Shown: positions 12,985 through 25,607, counted from the first letter of the stretch. The stretch: 37,356 nt of DNA from Saccoglossus kowalevskii (GCF_000003605.2 NW_003150759.1:157177-194532); one strand, 5' to 3'. Notes: generated from the letters alone by a model not told the origin. Made by a program: numbers and translations.

Positions 12985-13150
12985 TTAAAGAGAGAGGGTC
13001 GTCACCTGCGCACGCGCGGGAACTGAGTCCCAAGCCACCATAACAACACACGCTAAAAAAAGCAAAGGCTCATGGGTAGACCCTTGTTTGTAAACAATGA
13101 CATGCTATGGCCATCTGACGCATGCGCAGGTGACGACTCCCCCGCTTTAA
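12985..13150 (+). mobile_element. MITE family A, copy 3 (full length)
   Basis: Runs from TTAAAG to CCGCTTTAA with TTAA at both edges. The left terminal repeat carries TGCGCACGCGCG at 13007-13018, a perfect match to the NRF1 consensus YGCGCAYGCGCR. It lies about 600 bp from copy 2 in the same orientation. Confidence 0.92.
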
Positions 13151-16100
13151 TATTTATTATGAAATTCAGATGATTATTATTCATTTTATAGGAAATAATG
13201 CTTTAACATGGATTGAGGTTACTATGGGAATTATTCTCCAAAACAAATATTTCGTACTGGAATGAAATCGTGAAAAGTTGACCATGATAAAAAAATCAAG
13301 AAATCCTGATAAATTGTTCGCTTTATTTACTAGGTTGAATACCTGCAATATACCTTAATTAAAACTAGTGTATAGGTGAAACCAAACATATACAACCCAG
13401 GGCAGACTGCCATCTTACTCTCACAGCACATCAAACTTAAAATCCAGTAAGACCAAATTGACTGGAAATTAACTGAGATGTCATGGACTAGCGTGTAATC
13501 TGAATGGATTATTGAGTAAACAGTCAACAGTTACGCTCCGATGAGCCCGGGTACAATTGTTTGTGTACAACCTCGATGAAATGTGTGTGTTATAAACACA
13601 TATCAAGGATCACCAACCACACATACGCCTGTGGCAGTCACGTGTATGACCTTGGTTTCAAACGAAAATGAGAATGTGTGTGTTATACAGGTAGTATACG
13701 TCACATGGAACCCTCAACGGTGCGACAGTGACGTTGTAATTAATCCACATTTTTCGTAGTCGTAGCTACCCTACATTGTATATCAGACCACTCTAAAGTC
13801 TATGTTTATACCGCGATATTAGCCGTAGTAAGTTAATGCCGAAAAGGATTGCCAAGAGACAGCTATAACAAATTATTTTTCTTACAATTTGTTTAAATTC
13901 AACTTGATAGTGACTTGACATACTTTTCTGGTTCGCCAATATAGCATTGGGCTTAATGTTGAGTGGAATAGGTAATGCGGTCGCTTAGTATAAAAGTTTC
14001 TCTTCTGAGGGTCATAAACTCTGCACCCCCTGCCCAATGCTTTGTCATCTGTTACAATGGTACGTCTTATTACGCTGTAATCCATCAATCAATCGGTGCT
14101 GGTATATCACTAGTATATACAACGCGGTCGGCGTTAATAATTATTATAAAACTCTTGAACGAGGTTATTAAAGTGCGTTGTTATGGTTTATATCGTGCGC
14201 TCAAATTGTGTTTTCATTTCCAATCTAGCGAATCTGCCTCTAATTGCATTTTCCAGCCTCCCTTTCACGGTCGCTGAAAGAGAATTCCGTTTTACAATGA
14301 CATTGTATTGTGAAGCAAATCTGATTGGCTGTCTTGCTAATGATATGCATATTCAACGTCATTAGTGGGCGTTCCCGACAGCCCGATATCAAGCATTGTC
14401 GGTGTCTTGTGTTAATAACCAGTGGGTATCTAATAGGAACCACCGTTCCAAAGCGGACAGACAGACACTTGAATAATAGTCAGGTAGTACGCACAGGAAT
14501 AATATACACCTCAGCTGTCTAGGGTTTTTGACCATCTTCAACCTGTTGCCATGGATACCACACAGCAGGTGAGTTATACAGTACGTGATGTCCATGACAT
14601 TTACGCTATAAGGTGATAGTAAAACAAAGTGTGTGGTTTTAGTACTGGTGGTACTGAACGCCGAGTTCCATCTGAGCTTGTAAACAGTAGCCACAGGTGG
14701 CAACTTTGAAGATACAAAATTGTATTCACGGTGTCAGAAGTATTTCACTGCCCACAGCTAAATTAAAATGACCATGAGTTGTGCCACTGATGGTTTAAAT
14801 AACTGGTAATCGAGGGTGTTTTTGTTTTTTTTCGCTGGGGGCATTTCATTCAGACTAAATAGATTATTTTACGTTGTTTGAAATAATTGTAATTTGCGGG
14901 AGCCTGGCTTGATTACCCAGCTTGCGGTCCCCGTCAAAGTCGCTAGTCCTTGGTATAATTGTATTCCCTTGGGAGCAGACGGTTCGAAGGTTGAATGGAG
15001 AACTTGGATTCTTCACCATGGACGACCAAGCCATTCCTCACGCCTGATATCACGTATCCTGACTTTATAGCTAAACTTACTCCGTTACATAGAGCAGAGC
15101 CTTATTTTGTCACTATCAACCTCGCCGTCGAAGGCAAATATAAGTTGTACGAATTCTCCAATTCTGTCCTGTAATCTCAGTGTACACTTCCTGACTATTG
15201 CTTAAACGTGTTATCACAAATTATCCGGTAAATCGTAATATTTACTAAAATTGTTGATAATATTAAATGTCCAGTGAACTGTATGTTTGACGTTCATTGT
15301 TTGACGATTACCTATTCATTGCGAAGTAAAAATACCTATATTGGTTATTATTGTGTGTGTTTTTTTCTGTTAGCGCGTAACTTTTGTACGTAACTAGCGA
15401 TTGTTCATTTTTTTTCATTTAAAGTGAACAAGTTGTTTGAATTTATGATTATGCATACTTTACTCACTCACCAACAGCCCAATAGCACGTGCGTTTTCAG
15501 TAACTTGGACACCCGACTAACGTCCATGTTTTCACGAAACAAACACACCCGTTGTGGACCCACAAAGAAGCTAAGCGACAGACAGAAAGTTGAGGAATTG
15601 TCAACATGGTGTTTATTCTGTTCAGATTGCGTGTCAAATTTACAATAGGACAATTCAAATAACCGTAGAATGTTTGCCCTACCCAACCTGACCTGGCATA
15701 TTTTACACAGTGTTATAAGAAGAAATCTTGTGCAAAGACTAGGTGTGTATGCATCTTCGGGAATTTTCAATGACGTCAAACGTATTCACTTGATCAATTA
15801 TATCGCTTACTGAACAACGACACTGGACGATGAAGATAAACTTGACTTTGGATAGTAAATTTAAGTCACTTTGGTCTTGGTGGATGCCCCCAGATGAATA
15901 AATAGATTTGGAGACGGTCAGAAAGCTACAACCTGAGTTTGGTGTTACATATGGAATGTGAAGGACGCCCATAAAGGATGCATTGCGCTCACCAAATCCT
16001 CCATGTCTGTTCAAATTTGTTATTTGCGAGTATACGAGCGTCTTTCATTGACTAATTTACCAAGCGAATAATTTACACTGACGTTATTTGTCGAGACTGG

Positions 16101-17730
16101 TGATAATATTTATGGAGTTAAATTCACATTTTCGTTACTATGGTTTCATGACATTATGATACAAACAATAAAGTAAATTGGGTCATCAGACTATTTTGAG
16201 AAAAGTTTAAAAATGCGAGTGAAATGGAAACATTTGCATTTTATATTTGTTCTTGCATTGGTTTCCATGGTGAAAGCATTTCTTCATATCCCAAATGTTT
16301 GCTCAATGCCAGTGGGCTGGAAACATCATATATTGTTATTACTGGAAATTCATTGGTAACAAATTTTAAATTGACATTTAATTTATTGAGTGTACTGCTT
16401 GATAACATTCAATTATATTTCCTCTCCCATGATGTACTTTCAAAATTCGGATCACAGTCGATTGAATATATAGAGGTGTGCGCATGCTCCTTGTGTATCT
16501 TACAAACGCATTGAGATGTGTACGTGAAAATGTTCTTATCAACAATCAGTCTAGCAATCTTCGCAGTACAGTTACATTGCGTGTCATGTATATGTGGACA
16601 GTTTCTGATATTTCGCAACTTGAAAATGCTTAAAACGTGGTTGATTGTATATTGTTCGCACTTATTTTCCAAAACCATAGATTCAGTAACACAGAAATAA
16701 ACAGGTGAAATGTACAAAATTTCTGGTGTCAAGTCATGCATACATTACACACGTGCCAAGCCTTGTTTCACATCTGCACGTAAATGTCGTCAACAGAATA
16801 CTGTATGTTTCAAACACTTTCCCCGATCGTGATTCGATACACGATTTTTGTGCACATACTTGTAGTATCGCGAGTTCAGCGTTACGTGCCACTGCCTATA
16901 TAGTCATGGAAGTAGCATACACACAATATACATTCTACTTTGGGTCAATAGACTCTGTATACAATCACTCTTTGGAAACTAGAGATTACTCCACTCAGCT
17001 CCATGTTCGCAGTTCGCAAGTCGAGCGCTTGCATGAAACGAACCCACTCCTTTTTATTGTCGTTCAAGTTGCACGCATATTTTGTACATGGCAACCTATT
17101 TTTTAGGCGTCTCTAAATAGATACCTACATCATTATAGTAACCCTGAGCCTCTGTAATCTCCCTATTTAGAGTTTAGTAGAGATACACTCAAAGACAACA
17201 ATTGATATGGAGGCGCGTTGCTAAACAATAGCGCAGAGGACGAAGAGAACGATAGCTTCACTTTCCATTGTATTAAGGCCACACAGTGTATCATTAATGT
17301 CTTCTTCAGTAGCAGTGCCCCACAGCGAACACAATATTGTGTTCAGTTATCTCCACGGCAAGTTTGAAATGGTTCTGCGTGGCTTTAAAGTAGGTGTTAT
17401 GAGGGCGTTGCTAAGCGCAGTAATCTATATAGTGATGACGTCGGACGCCCGTGTATACAATTCACTTACATGTATATTTCACCGCTCAAGTTTTTGAAAC
17501 GAGTTCAATCTACTGATGATATGACGGGCTTGTACGAATTGTAGTTGAGTGTTATAGACATCGTTGATGAGATTTGAAAACAAATACATACTGTGTTGCG
17601 TGGTTCGAGTGGTTGCAAGAGATTATAACTAGATCCGTCCGGTTACAATGTAATTACTAACTCGTAATAATATTATGAACATGGTTTCGCATGTTCGATA
17701 CCCTTGATAAGTAATATGGCACACTGCTAG
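13151..17730. other. Non-coding stretch of 4.6 kb, no gene seen
   Basis: AT-rich sequence holding many short overlapping open frames, up to 133 codons (16705-17106), none with a recognisable domain, signal peptide or codon pattern that would support a gene. No MITE copies were recognised, which makes it the longest stretch of the window free of the named repeats. Confidence 0.5.
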
Positions 17731-17763
17731 TATATACCATGGAGGTTACCTCCATGTATATAC
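17731..17763. mobile_element. Mini-hairpin insert H1 with perfect 7-bp direct repeats
   Basis: The palindrome CATGGAGGTTACCTCCATG (17738-17756; two 9-bp arms around a single T) is flanked on both sides by TATATAC (17731-17737 and 17757-17763). The direct repeats abut the palindrome exactly, as a target-site duplication would. The insert has the CA...TG ends common to all five members in this window. Confidence 0.8.
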
Positions 17764-19096
17764 CCACAAATGAAATATTTACGTGTACGTACCAGTAATT
17801 CGGGGCACATGCATATTCATGACGTTGTTTAACAGGCAATATTGATCAAAAACATTGTAAAAATTGCCTCTTTTCTTTAAGACGTAAAACTACGTCGGAT
17901 CGTGTCGTGTATCGTAGATTCGATTGTTTGGAACATGTTTGTTTGAACGTAGCAACAGGGGAAATCCCGTCGTTTAGGTAAAATGATCTGAGCAACTCAA
18001 ATCAAAACATATTTATAGCAAACTATATATTTTATGAAAGCTGAAATATTCAGGAATTTGATAATTCATGTTTTGCAAAGATTGTGGGGACATGTGACTG
18101 GAGATTAACTGGACCCTGTCAAAATAACAAATCAAACAATTTGATTGGGGATTTTCAAAATAATTTCGCTGTGAAAGGTTCTTATAAAGTGTATGTGATT
18201 ATTTTCTAATAATTATCATAAATACTAATTTTTCTTATTAAGTCACTAATGAGGCTCAGGGGTCATACTACAATTACCACATGCTGAATAATATTGATAT
18301 TATCGAATTATAAACATTCTCCCACGGGTCTCAGTGTGGCCACAGAATGTGTTTCTAAAACTTGAACATTGACTCACGTTTTTGTTAATACATTCTGAGT
18401 TATTGGGATTGCATTGCTTTTTGCACAAAAAATCACATTTATTAACAATTATATCATAACTGTTTCACGATATTTAAAAGGAAGATTGTGAACAATCAGA
18501 TATTTTACACGCGTTATACACATCGCATAAGACGCACATCTACTCGGAACACGTACGACGTCGACGCGACGCGACGCGATCATCACTGGACAGGAACGTG
18601 ACGCGCACAGTTTCGCATTGTGAAGTCGCAGTTCCGACAACACAGTACTGTCACGCGATTTCATGCCGCATAACGTAATATATATATACTTATCTGTGTC
18701 TTAAGTATGTTACGCCTGCTTGGAGCTTTAAGCGTACACACCAACATTAAAACACGTACATAGGTTCCTGACATTTCCGGAGTCATGCCGTTCCTAGGCA
18801 ACTGCTATATTGCTGTGGGATATTTGTGAAATCCTTAATTTCAACACGAATCAAGCACAGATAATACTAAAATTGTTATCAAAATACTTCCTTTGTGTGT
18901 TATTGATTTTTTTAACATGTATGTGTGTTTATTATTCAAATTCGTCGACCCTCGGCGCTGACAAGTTTGACCTATTTTATATTTACTTGTCTTTCAATGA
19001 TTCATCTTCCACTATATCATATGGAAATATTTCATTTTATAAAACACTTAAATTCTTGTCTTTCACGGGGAGTGTCACATTACGTCTACCGCGTTA
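17764..19096. other. Non-coding stretch, no gene seen
   Basis: AT-rich sequence with a small GACGC/GACGCG-type tandem run near 18559-18580. No supported gene. Confidence 0.5.
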
Positions 19097-19260
19097 TTAA
19101 AGCGAGGAGTCGTCACCTGCGCATGCATCAGATGGCCATAGCGAGTCTTTGTCTACAAGCGAGCGTCTACCCATGAGCCTTTGCGTTTTTAGCGTTTGTC
19201 GTTATCGTCGCTTGGGACTCAATTCCCGCGCGTGCGCAGGTGACGACCCTCCCGCTTTAA
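19097..19260 (-). mobile_element. MITE family A, copy 4 (full length)
   Basis: A minus-strand copy from TTAAAGCGAGGAGTCGTCAC to CCCTCCCGCTTTAA, with TTAA at both edges. It keeps both terminal repeats, the GAGCCTTTGCGTTTTTAGCG block and TCGCTTGGGACTC. Confidence 0.93.
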
Positions 19261-22200
19261 AGTCTATCATTTCTGTAATCACAAATGTCCTTGTGTTATG
19301 TATTAGTATATTCGCTGCTGTGTTTCGACCGGAAGTCGGTAAATACATTTTAAATTAAGAAAATCAGCGTAAGTTATAATATTGCACCCGGTATGTGTCA
19401 CGAGTTTGGTACCCATGTCTCATTGCGGTTTTAAACTAAATTTAACTTTTTTTTAAATTTCATTTCAAATGAAGAAAATCGGCATGTGTTATAATGACTT
19501 CTTTCTGTGCTGAACTAAATGTGAATTTTATATCATATTCATTTGCTGTGTCTGCAAACAAACCCTGATCAACGGATTACACTGAAATTGTAAATCGGGG
19601 AAGTCGTCAAGTTAACCAATCTTCTCGGTCATGGTGGATTTAAATTTCAAGGATTTGAAAAACTAGTTTATTGTCGCAAGAAAATCGGGCGAACACGTTG
19701 TGTGTATAACAAGAACATGAATGATTTTTTATATTTGGAGGTTCGAGTTTTTGTAATCTCGGATTACCGTGACAACATGTGTACTGTAAATGCATTAATT
19801 ATTCGCTCGTTTTTAATTATGCTATTTCGCTAAAAAGTAAAATCCGCTAAAGTAAATTCACGTTAAATTTATGTAAAATAACAATGGAACTCATTTCCTT
19901 TGCAAATTCGTGAACTTAAAACCCGGTGAATATGCTCAAAGTAGTGAAAATATATTGGTGAGCTATCAATATGTATATATTTACATTTATATAAATATAT
20001 CCATCATTTCCCGGATATAGATATGCCATTGAAGTACACGCGGGGTGATTACAAGAATCAACGGCCGTTAAAATCGATGAAATTAAACCATTCACTTGAT
20101 GGGAACGAGCATTGAAACCGACGACATGATTTGATTTCTCTTCTAGTCATTTGCAAATAATGTTCGACCACGTGACTGTGTACATATGAAACACATTACG
20201 CGATGTGAAGCATGCGCTAAGAACTAATACGTCACTGTCATTTCTGTACACTTCAACCATAATGCATTGCATTGTTAGTGTCGAACCGGCGTGACAGCGG
20301 ATAACGCGGGCTATAGAAAGTTAACCGAACACGAACGAGAATAAACACACGTATTGCTTTACTCGGAATGACTTGATTAATGAACGTGTTAGTGGGGTCA
20401 GTGTTTCCCGGTGTTGCTTCCAATTCACGAGTTTATGTTTTATTAACACAATAACGATCTGCTTTCACTCGATGCATATATGAACGGTTCAGTTAAGTAC
20501 ATTGTACGTACGACTGCCATATGAGTACAACATCATGAAACTGACACTGTCGTTATCGCGAAATTATTATAACTAGCGTTATCTGTTATTGAGATGGCGC
20601 TATGGATACCAAGCCCGCAGTATGACCCTGTACCATCGCAATTAATTAAAAATAATCCTCGATACCAGTACCGTGAGTATGTTTTGTTTTAACAGGGTTT
20701 TTTTTGACAACAGTTACACGCTCATTACAGAGGTGCACCTTGCCCAGTCACCATGGTTTCACTTAATTTAGATACGCCTGCTGTGCTTAATTGATAGCAT
20801 TGTAGGCCTGTATTTGATTAACGCCGCGGGTCGGACTTCACAGTCAATGGGCGTCTGTATAGCGATCTACGCCTGGTTGAGGGAAGTTTTTGTTGTTGCT
20901 GATGTTGATGCTTGAAGCAAATTTATGTACATACGTGGCCGTATATCTGGCGCCTGTGTAAATTAGCTTCGACGCTACAATTTACAAATCCGAGGGTGAC
21001 TGGATTCCAGGTCAAAACCCCTATTACCCTTTATACCCCAATTCCAGATCAACATTTTAGAACTATCACCCCGAATAACGTCACGTTCCCATAATGACGT
21101 CATTTGTAGCTAGCTACCCCCCCCCCCCTCCAAGCTACAAATACTTAGCAATGACATTTTGTGTACATGAATTCTGGGCACCTTACGTATATAGCCTTCT
21201 AAACATTGGTTGGCACAGGACGCCACAAAATAGGAATAATGTGCGAAACTATCTGACCAAAAGTGGAGACGCACTATTTTGCAACGCGAACGTTGTTTTA
21301 ATTGTAGATTACTTAATCCTTGGTACATTACAACTTGAAAAGTAGTCCCGGGTTTCTATGCACAAGTGCATATAAGTGTCCATTATAGTAATCGCGCTTT
21401 ACGGTGAACCGTTGTTTTAACACTGAGTGTGGGTTGATCTCACCTGCAACTGTTATGGATGATGAAACCGACACAGGTTTCAAAAGTGCTACTTATATTG
21501 ATGTGTTCAATCATCATTTCACGGACACGTCTCGTTCAATGAATGGTTGGTGTATTACTTGGAATCAAAATACCACTTGTGCGTGTTCACGCACCACCGG
21601 AATAGTACGTGATCTCAATTTAATTGAGTTAGAATGTGAGTCTCTCGAGAAATCGACGAAAATGCTCTCAAGACAGAGTTTGGCCGCTCATGATGGTTTT
21701 CAAATAACCGCACCAATATGTGCACGACTTTAAATTTTGTAATAAGTCCGATAAGATTTGTTTCTTGGGAGAGATTATTCTAATGTAAAGTTATACCATA
21801 AGTTCGCGTACTTTATAAACAAGTTAAATGCACGATGCATTATCTTTGACGTTCTGTGACCTTCGACCTTTGTCCTTATCCACCGAAAGTGGACCTTCCA
21901 GTCCTTCGTCCATAATGTGTTTTACTTACGTATCGACTGCGCGGCCTTGGTAGTTCGGGTAGATCAGATGGCAAATGGAACCCACCAACAAACCAAGCAT
22001 GGCATGACCGCATTCATAGCCTGTATCAACGATTCAGTTTTTTTTTTTTGCAAACCGCTTTTTACATCGTTGGTGGCAACCATACGTATGGCATTACGGT
22101 GTTGATGGGTTGGCAAATTAAAAACGTATTCGAAGCTAGTATAAACATACAACTAGTGAATCGTACCGGTGACGTTTCATTATTCGCTGCCTGCCGAGGT

Positions 22201-22477
22201 ATCGAAGCGAGTTCCCCTTTACCTCAAACAGGTTTTTCAAGACATGCTCAGTAAATTTTACTATAATATGCATACCCTAGAGAGAAAGGATAGAAAACTG
22301 ATTGAACTAAGTTAAAGATTTAGTGAACCGTGTTTACTCTTTATACGCTAGGGTCCAATAATATACATAACAATTCGCGAGTTACGTGCAATGTTGTAAA
22401 TTATTATACATCTCTCAACGTAACGCCATAAGTTACAGCGTGCGGCAATTTTGCGGTATTGCACTCGGTATTTTCAT
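19261..22477. other. Non-coding stretch of 3.2 kb, no gene seen
   Basis: AT-rich sequence with a C12 run at 21117-21128. Open frames reach 109 codons (21404-21733) but have no recognisable features. Confidence 0.5.
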
Positions 22478-22481
22478 CCTA

Positions 22482-22512
22482 CCATATTTGGAAATGCGAA
22501 TTCCAAATATGG
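22482..22512. repeat. 31-bp perfect hairpin without direct repeats
   Basis: CCATATTTGGAA (22482-22493) and TTCCAAATATGG (22501-22512) form a perfect 12-bp stem around a 7-base loop. The flanking bases do not repeat each other and the ends are CC...GG rather than CA...TG, so I keep it apart from the mini-hairpin inserts. Confidence 0.7.
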
Positions 22513-22677
22513 AACGATCACACGCGTAAGTGTCCTCAAGTAAGAAAAACAAACATGGCAGTCCCCAGGGTTTGACCGGACCCCATACAAAGAAAGTTTA
22601 CTCAATCTGTTCTAAACTGTTTGTATTTCGGCATTCCCATGATATATCTTTGAGAGGAAAAGATGTATAATAATAAG

Positions 22678-22785
22678 GTTATTACAAGAACACCGAAAAG
22701 TATGCACTCAGACAGTACGCGGCGCTTCGATACTCCCGCTGCACTCGCTGTCTCCGTGCATACTTTTCGGTATCCTCGTAATAAC
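22678..22785. repeat. 108-bp foldback with 38-bp arms
   Basis: The left arm 22678-22715 pairs with the right arm 22748-22785 around a 32-base loop. A 16-bp core, ACCGAAAAGTATGCAC, and the outer GTTATTAC/GTAATAAC ends are perfect; scattered mismatches lie between. No flanking direct repeat is evident. It could be a foldback MITE, or a transcribed hairpin of pre-miRNA size, although such a perfect 16-bp core is long for an animal pre-miRNA. Confidence 0.7.
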
Positions 22786-22806
22786 TCTCAAGTTCATATT
22801 ATCAAA

Positions 22807-22869
22807 ATGAACAACAGCGATTTTGACGACGAAGAATTTCTAGCAGTTATGCTTGTACCACCTAGCTGA
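22807..22869 (+). other. Short acidic open frame after the foldback
   Basis: ATG at 22807 opens a 20-residue peptide, MNNSDFDDEEFLAVMLVPPS. An acidic DDEEFL stretch near the N-terminus is seen at the start of some Harbinger-type (HARBI1-like) transposases, but nothing transposase-like follows before the stop. It may be a remnant or chance. Confidence 0.15.
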
Positions 22870-22977
22870 ACTACCATGTCAGAAGTACGTACATTATTAT
22901 CGATTTCAGGTCTACGACAATGAGCTATAATATACTGATACTCTGTTTAGTCGTGATTCTCCGAGTCGGGGTAGACT

Positions 22978-23033
22978 GTACATTACATTACATAAAATTC
23001 GAACGCGCACTACGTGACGACTGTATCGCTTTA
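22978..23033 (+). mobile_element. MITE family C, fragment (right half)
   Basis: This matches the right half of family C (TACATT...ACAT, AAATTCGAACGCGC, CTACG, GACGAC...CGCTTTA) with several substitutions. Its right terminus runs directly into the left terminus of family A copy 5. Confidence 0.7.
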
Positions 23034-23190
23034 TAGCGGGGAAGTCGTCACCTGCGCATGCGTCAGATGGCCATAGCGTGTAATTTTTTACAAACAATCG
23101 TCTATCCATGAGCCTTTGCGTTTTTAGCGTGTGTTGTTATTGTCGCTTGGGACTCAATTCCCGCGCGTGCGCAGGTGATGACCCACCTGC
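23032..23190 (-). mobile_element. MITE family A, copy 5
   Basis: A minus-strand copy starting TATAGCGGGGAAGTCGTCAC and ending near GGTGATGACCCACCTGC, where the outermost bases have decayed. The internal blocks (GGCCATAGCGTGT, GAGCCTTTGCGTTTTTAGCG, TCGCTTGGGACTC) are intact. It abuts the family C fragment on its left. Confidence 0.88.
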
Positions 23191-23596
23191 CAAAACCTTC
23201 GAATGCCAAAGTAAACTTTCGCCACGATTTACAGGTTAACAGGAAAAGGCTCTAAGCACTTTTTTTCAGTACACCTATAGTATAAGACAAAAATGTCGAC
23301 ATAGATTCGGTTCAGTCGTTGCCTTGGTTACAAGAGAGCGACTATACTGACATGCGAAATAAACTGCCTACATTAATACGTAAGAATATTGGTGAAAGCT
23401 GCCACGATATTGTGTTTTTGAATAAGGTACAATAACACTTGTTGAACTGATGGATGGAACGATCTAGGCGTATCAAATCGATTTCATCGTGCTTTTAAAG
23501 ACGGTTGTTCATATTACTTTAGTTACCATGACAACGGTTCTGTCATCTGCAGTTCATTATATAACGTTTTCCGTCATGCATACGTGTCAAAATAAA

Positions 23597-23646
23597 NNNN
23601 NNNNNNNNNNNNNNNNNNNNNNNNNNNNNNNNNNNNNNNNNNNNNN
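23597..23646. other. Assembly gap (50 N)
   Basis: A run of exactly 50 N marks a scaffold gap of unknown true length. Features may be missing or wrongly joined here. Confidence 0.99.
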
Positions 23647-24463
23647 TTACGAAATCACTTTGGTTACAACTCATGGAGACGGAAATTTCTAACGTTAATT
23701 GCTTTCCAATTGCTATTTTTTTTATATTAATTTGTTTAGTTCTTGTTATTACTAATCGAAATACAACATGATGACGCCATTACATGTACACTGTAATGAA
23801 ATTACGGTTTGTATATTAAAACAGCGGGGGGTTAGTCACACAATTCAATCATAAAATCTCCGACTTCGTGATGTTCACGCTCTTGGGAGGGTGTCGGCGT
23901 AAAATGTCATCTATCAGAATTGTTTATTTGTTATCAAGGCGGAAAGTTCCCTTTCTAAGAGAAGAAAATATTGCGTTTACTTCATTACAAACTAGACCGA
24001 ATTAAAAATTCGTAATTGGATTTGTCAGTACCAAGTAATACAGACAAGAGACAGTTGTTAATATCCGGCCTTACACCTTGTCCACCGCCTTGTTATGTTC
24101 CGGGTCGTAGCAGTTAATATTCTGACGTACGCGTAATGGCTTTTGATTTCCTGATACGACGCAAACTAAACGGTTGTCGGTCCCTTCCACTGAACGGTTG
24201 CCTAGAGCTTGTCCGGTTACTTGTTACCATGTCAACCACTATGGCATAAATGCCTGTTATGTAAACTAAACTAAACGATTATTTTCAAGATCATAGTAAA
24301 TCATGTAGTTTTTAATCGTCACGGAAGTTCGTGAAATATAATAAAGTTTAAAATGAAACTAAAAGTACTTATTTGTTGAACTTGGCTGACTCTCTCTAAC
24401 CATGGAGGTTAACCAAATTCACCTGAATGCACATCACTGTTCGCTTGCGACGAGACGCTCCGG

Positions 24464-24948
24464 TGACGTAAACGGCGATAACAGTGATTGGTTGTCTAGT
24501 CGTTCTCGTTTAGAATATAGCACATATCATTCGCTCGTTCCCGGCGTCCTTTGCGAATGGCGGGTAGAACGCAGGTAACTAGTAATCGCCATATTGTTCC
24601 ATTTGGGCCGGTTTTCCGGCCGGAAGGAACGCGACTGAGTGACGTAATTTGAAAACATTCTAAGTTCCGTTCTGCGTAAACGTGTCTGTAACACTACAAT
24701 AAAGCCATGCTCATACATTCTGCCTGCTTAGACTTACATATTTGGGATGTTTCTGACATTCCTCGCTGTCTCCATGGAAGGTACTAACCTTCCATGCCGT
24801 TTCTGTGCAAATTTATAACAAAAGGAACAGTTTTTTATTCGCCCAACTTTCGAAAGTAAAAGAAAATCCCTGAACGGCCACGAGCGTAAGCACTGACGTC
24901 AGGTAACCAAGGGAAATAGAACAAGCAACAAGAAAGTGACGGACCAAT
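24464..24948 (+). promoter_or_regulatory. Candidate promoter region upstream of the host gene
   Basis: A relatively C+G-rich patch holds three CRE-like sites (TGACGTAA 24464-24471 and 24640-24647, palindromic TGACGTCA 24894-24901), an inverted CCAAT (24487-24491), a CCAAT (24944-24948) and ETS-like CCGGAAG/TTCCGG near 24615-24626. Two good donor-like sites, CAG|GTAACT (24572-24580) and CAG|GTAACC (24900-24908), could close short untranslated first exons spliced to the acceptor at 26038. Its position 1.1-1.6 kb upstream of the coding exon fits. Motif-based inference; the mini-hairpin at 24766 lies inside it. Confidence 0.4.
24766..24803. mobile_element. Mini-hairpin insert H2 with imperfect 7-bp direct repeats
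   Basis: CATGGAAGGT (24773-24782) and ACCTTCCATG (24787-24796) form a perfect 10-bp stem with a 4-base loop. The 7 bases before (CTGTCTC) and after (CCGTTTC) match at 5 of 7 positions, and both differences are C/T transitions. I read this as an older member of the set with perfect repeats at 17731, 25562 and 31827. Confidence 0.6.
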
Positions 24949-25561
24949 CAGAATGCCGTATTCTTGTGGCTTGGTACGCCATGACATTTGAGGCGGGAAC
25001 CAGCCAACACATATCACAGACACGGCTTGTCACTAGAGGGCGCTAATATATTTCTTTATACTGTGTCAGTTTAGCAGGTACATGGTTTATGCGAGTAGGT
25101 GATCGGACCCTTGAAATATAATTAAATGAAAATTATATCTAGATCCGGCCCCACCTATTCTAATTTAACAAATAAAGCCGTATCTCTAACATACCACCTT
25201 TCTTACGTTTGCAACAGAGGGGTTATCTCCCGCTTAGAACTACAATCATCGATGTGTTATGACATCGTCAGCTTTTGTATTTCAGGAAGTTTGATGCACC
25301 ATGGGAATCAATTATTTTAAACTAAACTCAGTAGCATAATTGGTCGTAGCTTGAAATCAAAATGTACTGGGAAACCGAGACGCAATCGTCTATTCAACAA
25401 CGTAACGAACGTTCTGGGCAATTCACAAGCTATTCGTGTGACAGAAAGTGTTAATACGTTATGTTTTTAATAGTAGTAATAGTCAAAAAGCGCGAAAGTT
25501 AAATTGGCCTTCGGGTAATTACTTAAACAAACATTGGTAGTGCATATACACTGCCGTATTC

Positions 25562-25607
25562 GTCTATACACAGTCACTCTACTAGAAGAGAGTGACTGTG
25601 GTCTATA
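25562..25607. mobile_element. Mini-hairpin insert H3 with perfect 7-bp direct repeats
   Basis: CACAGTCACTCT (25569-25580) pairs perfectly with AGAGTGACTGTG (25589-25600) around an 8-base loop. GTCTATA lies immediately on both sides (25562-25568 and 25601-25607). At 32 bp it is the longest insert of the set. Confidence 0.8.

Noticed and set aside
15970-16005. CATAAAGGAT...ATCCTCCATG imperfect hairpin resembling the CATGGAGG group
   Set aside because: Only 8 of 10 pairs, a long loop and non-matching flanks (GACGCCC, TCTGTTC).
16705-17106. 133-codon + strand open frame
   Set aside because: No recognisable motif, hydrophobic pattern or conserved signature, and no splice or promoter context.
17509-17540. 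Hammerhead ribozyme suggested by CTGATGA
   Set aside because: No GAAA core element at the expected distance and no supporting stems.
24401-24414. CATGGAGGTTAACC, like half of a mini-hairpin
   Set aside because: The complementary second arm and the direct repeats are missing; it may be a decayed member but cannot be supported.
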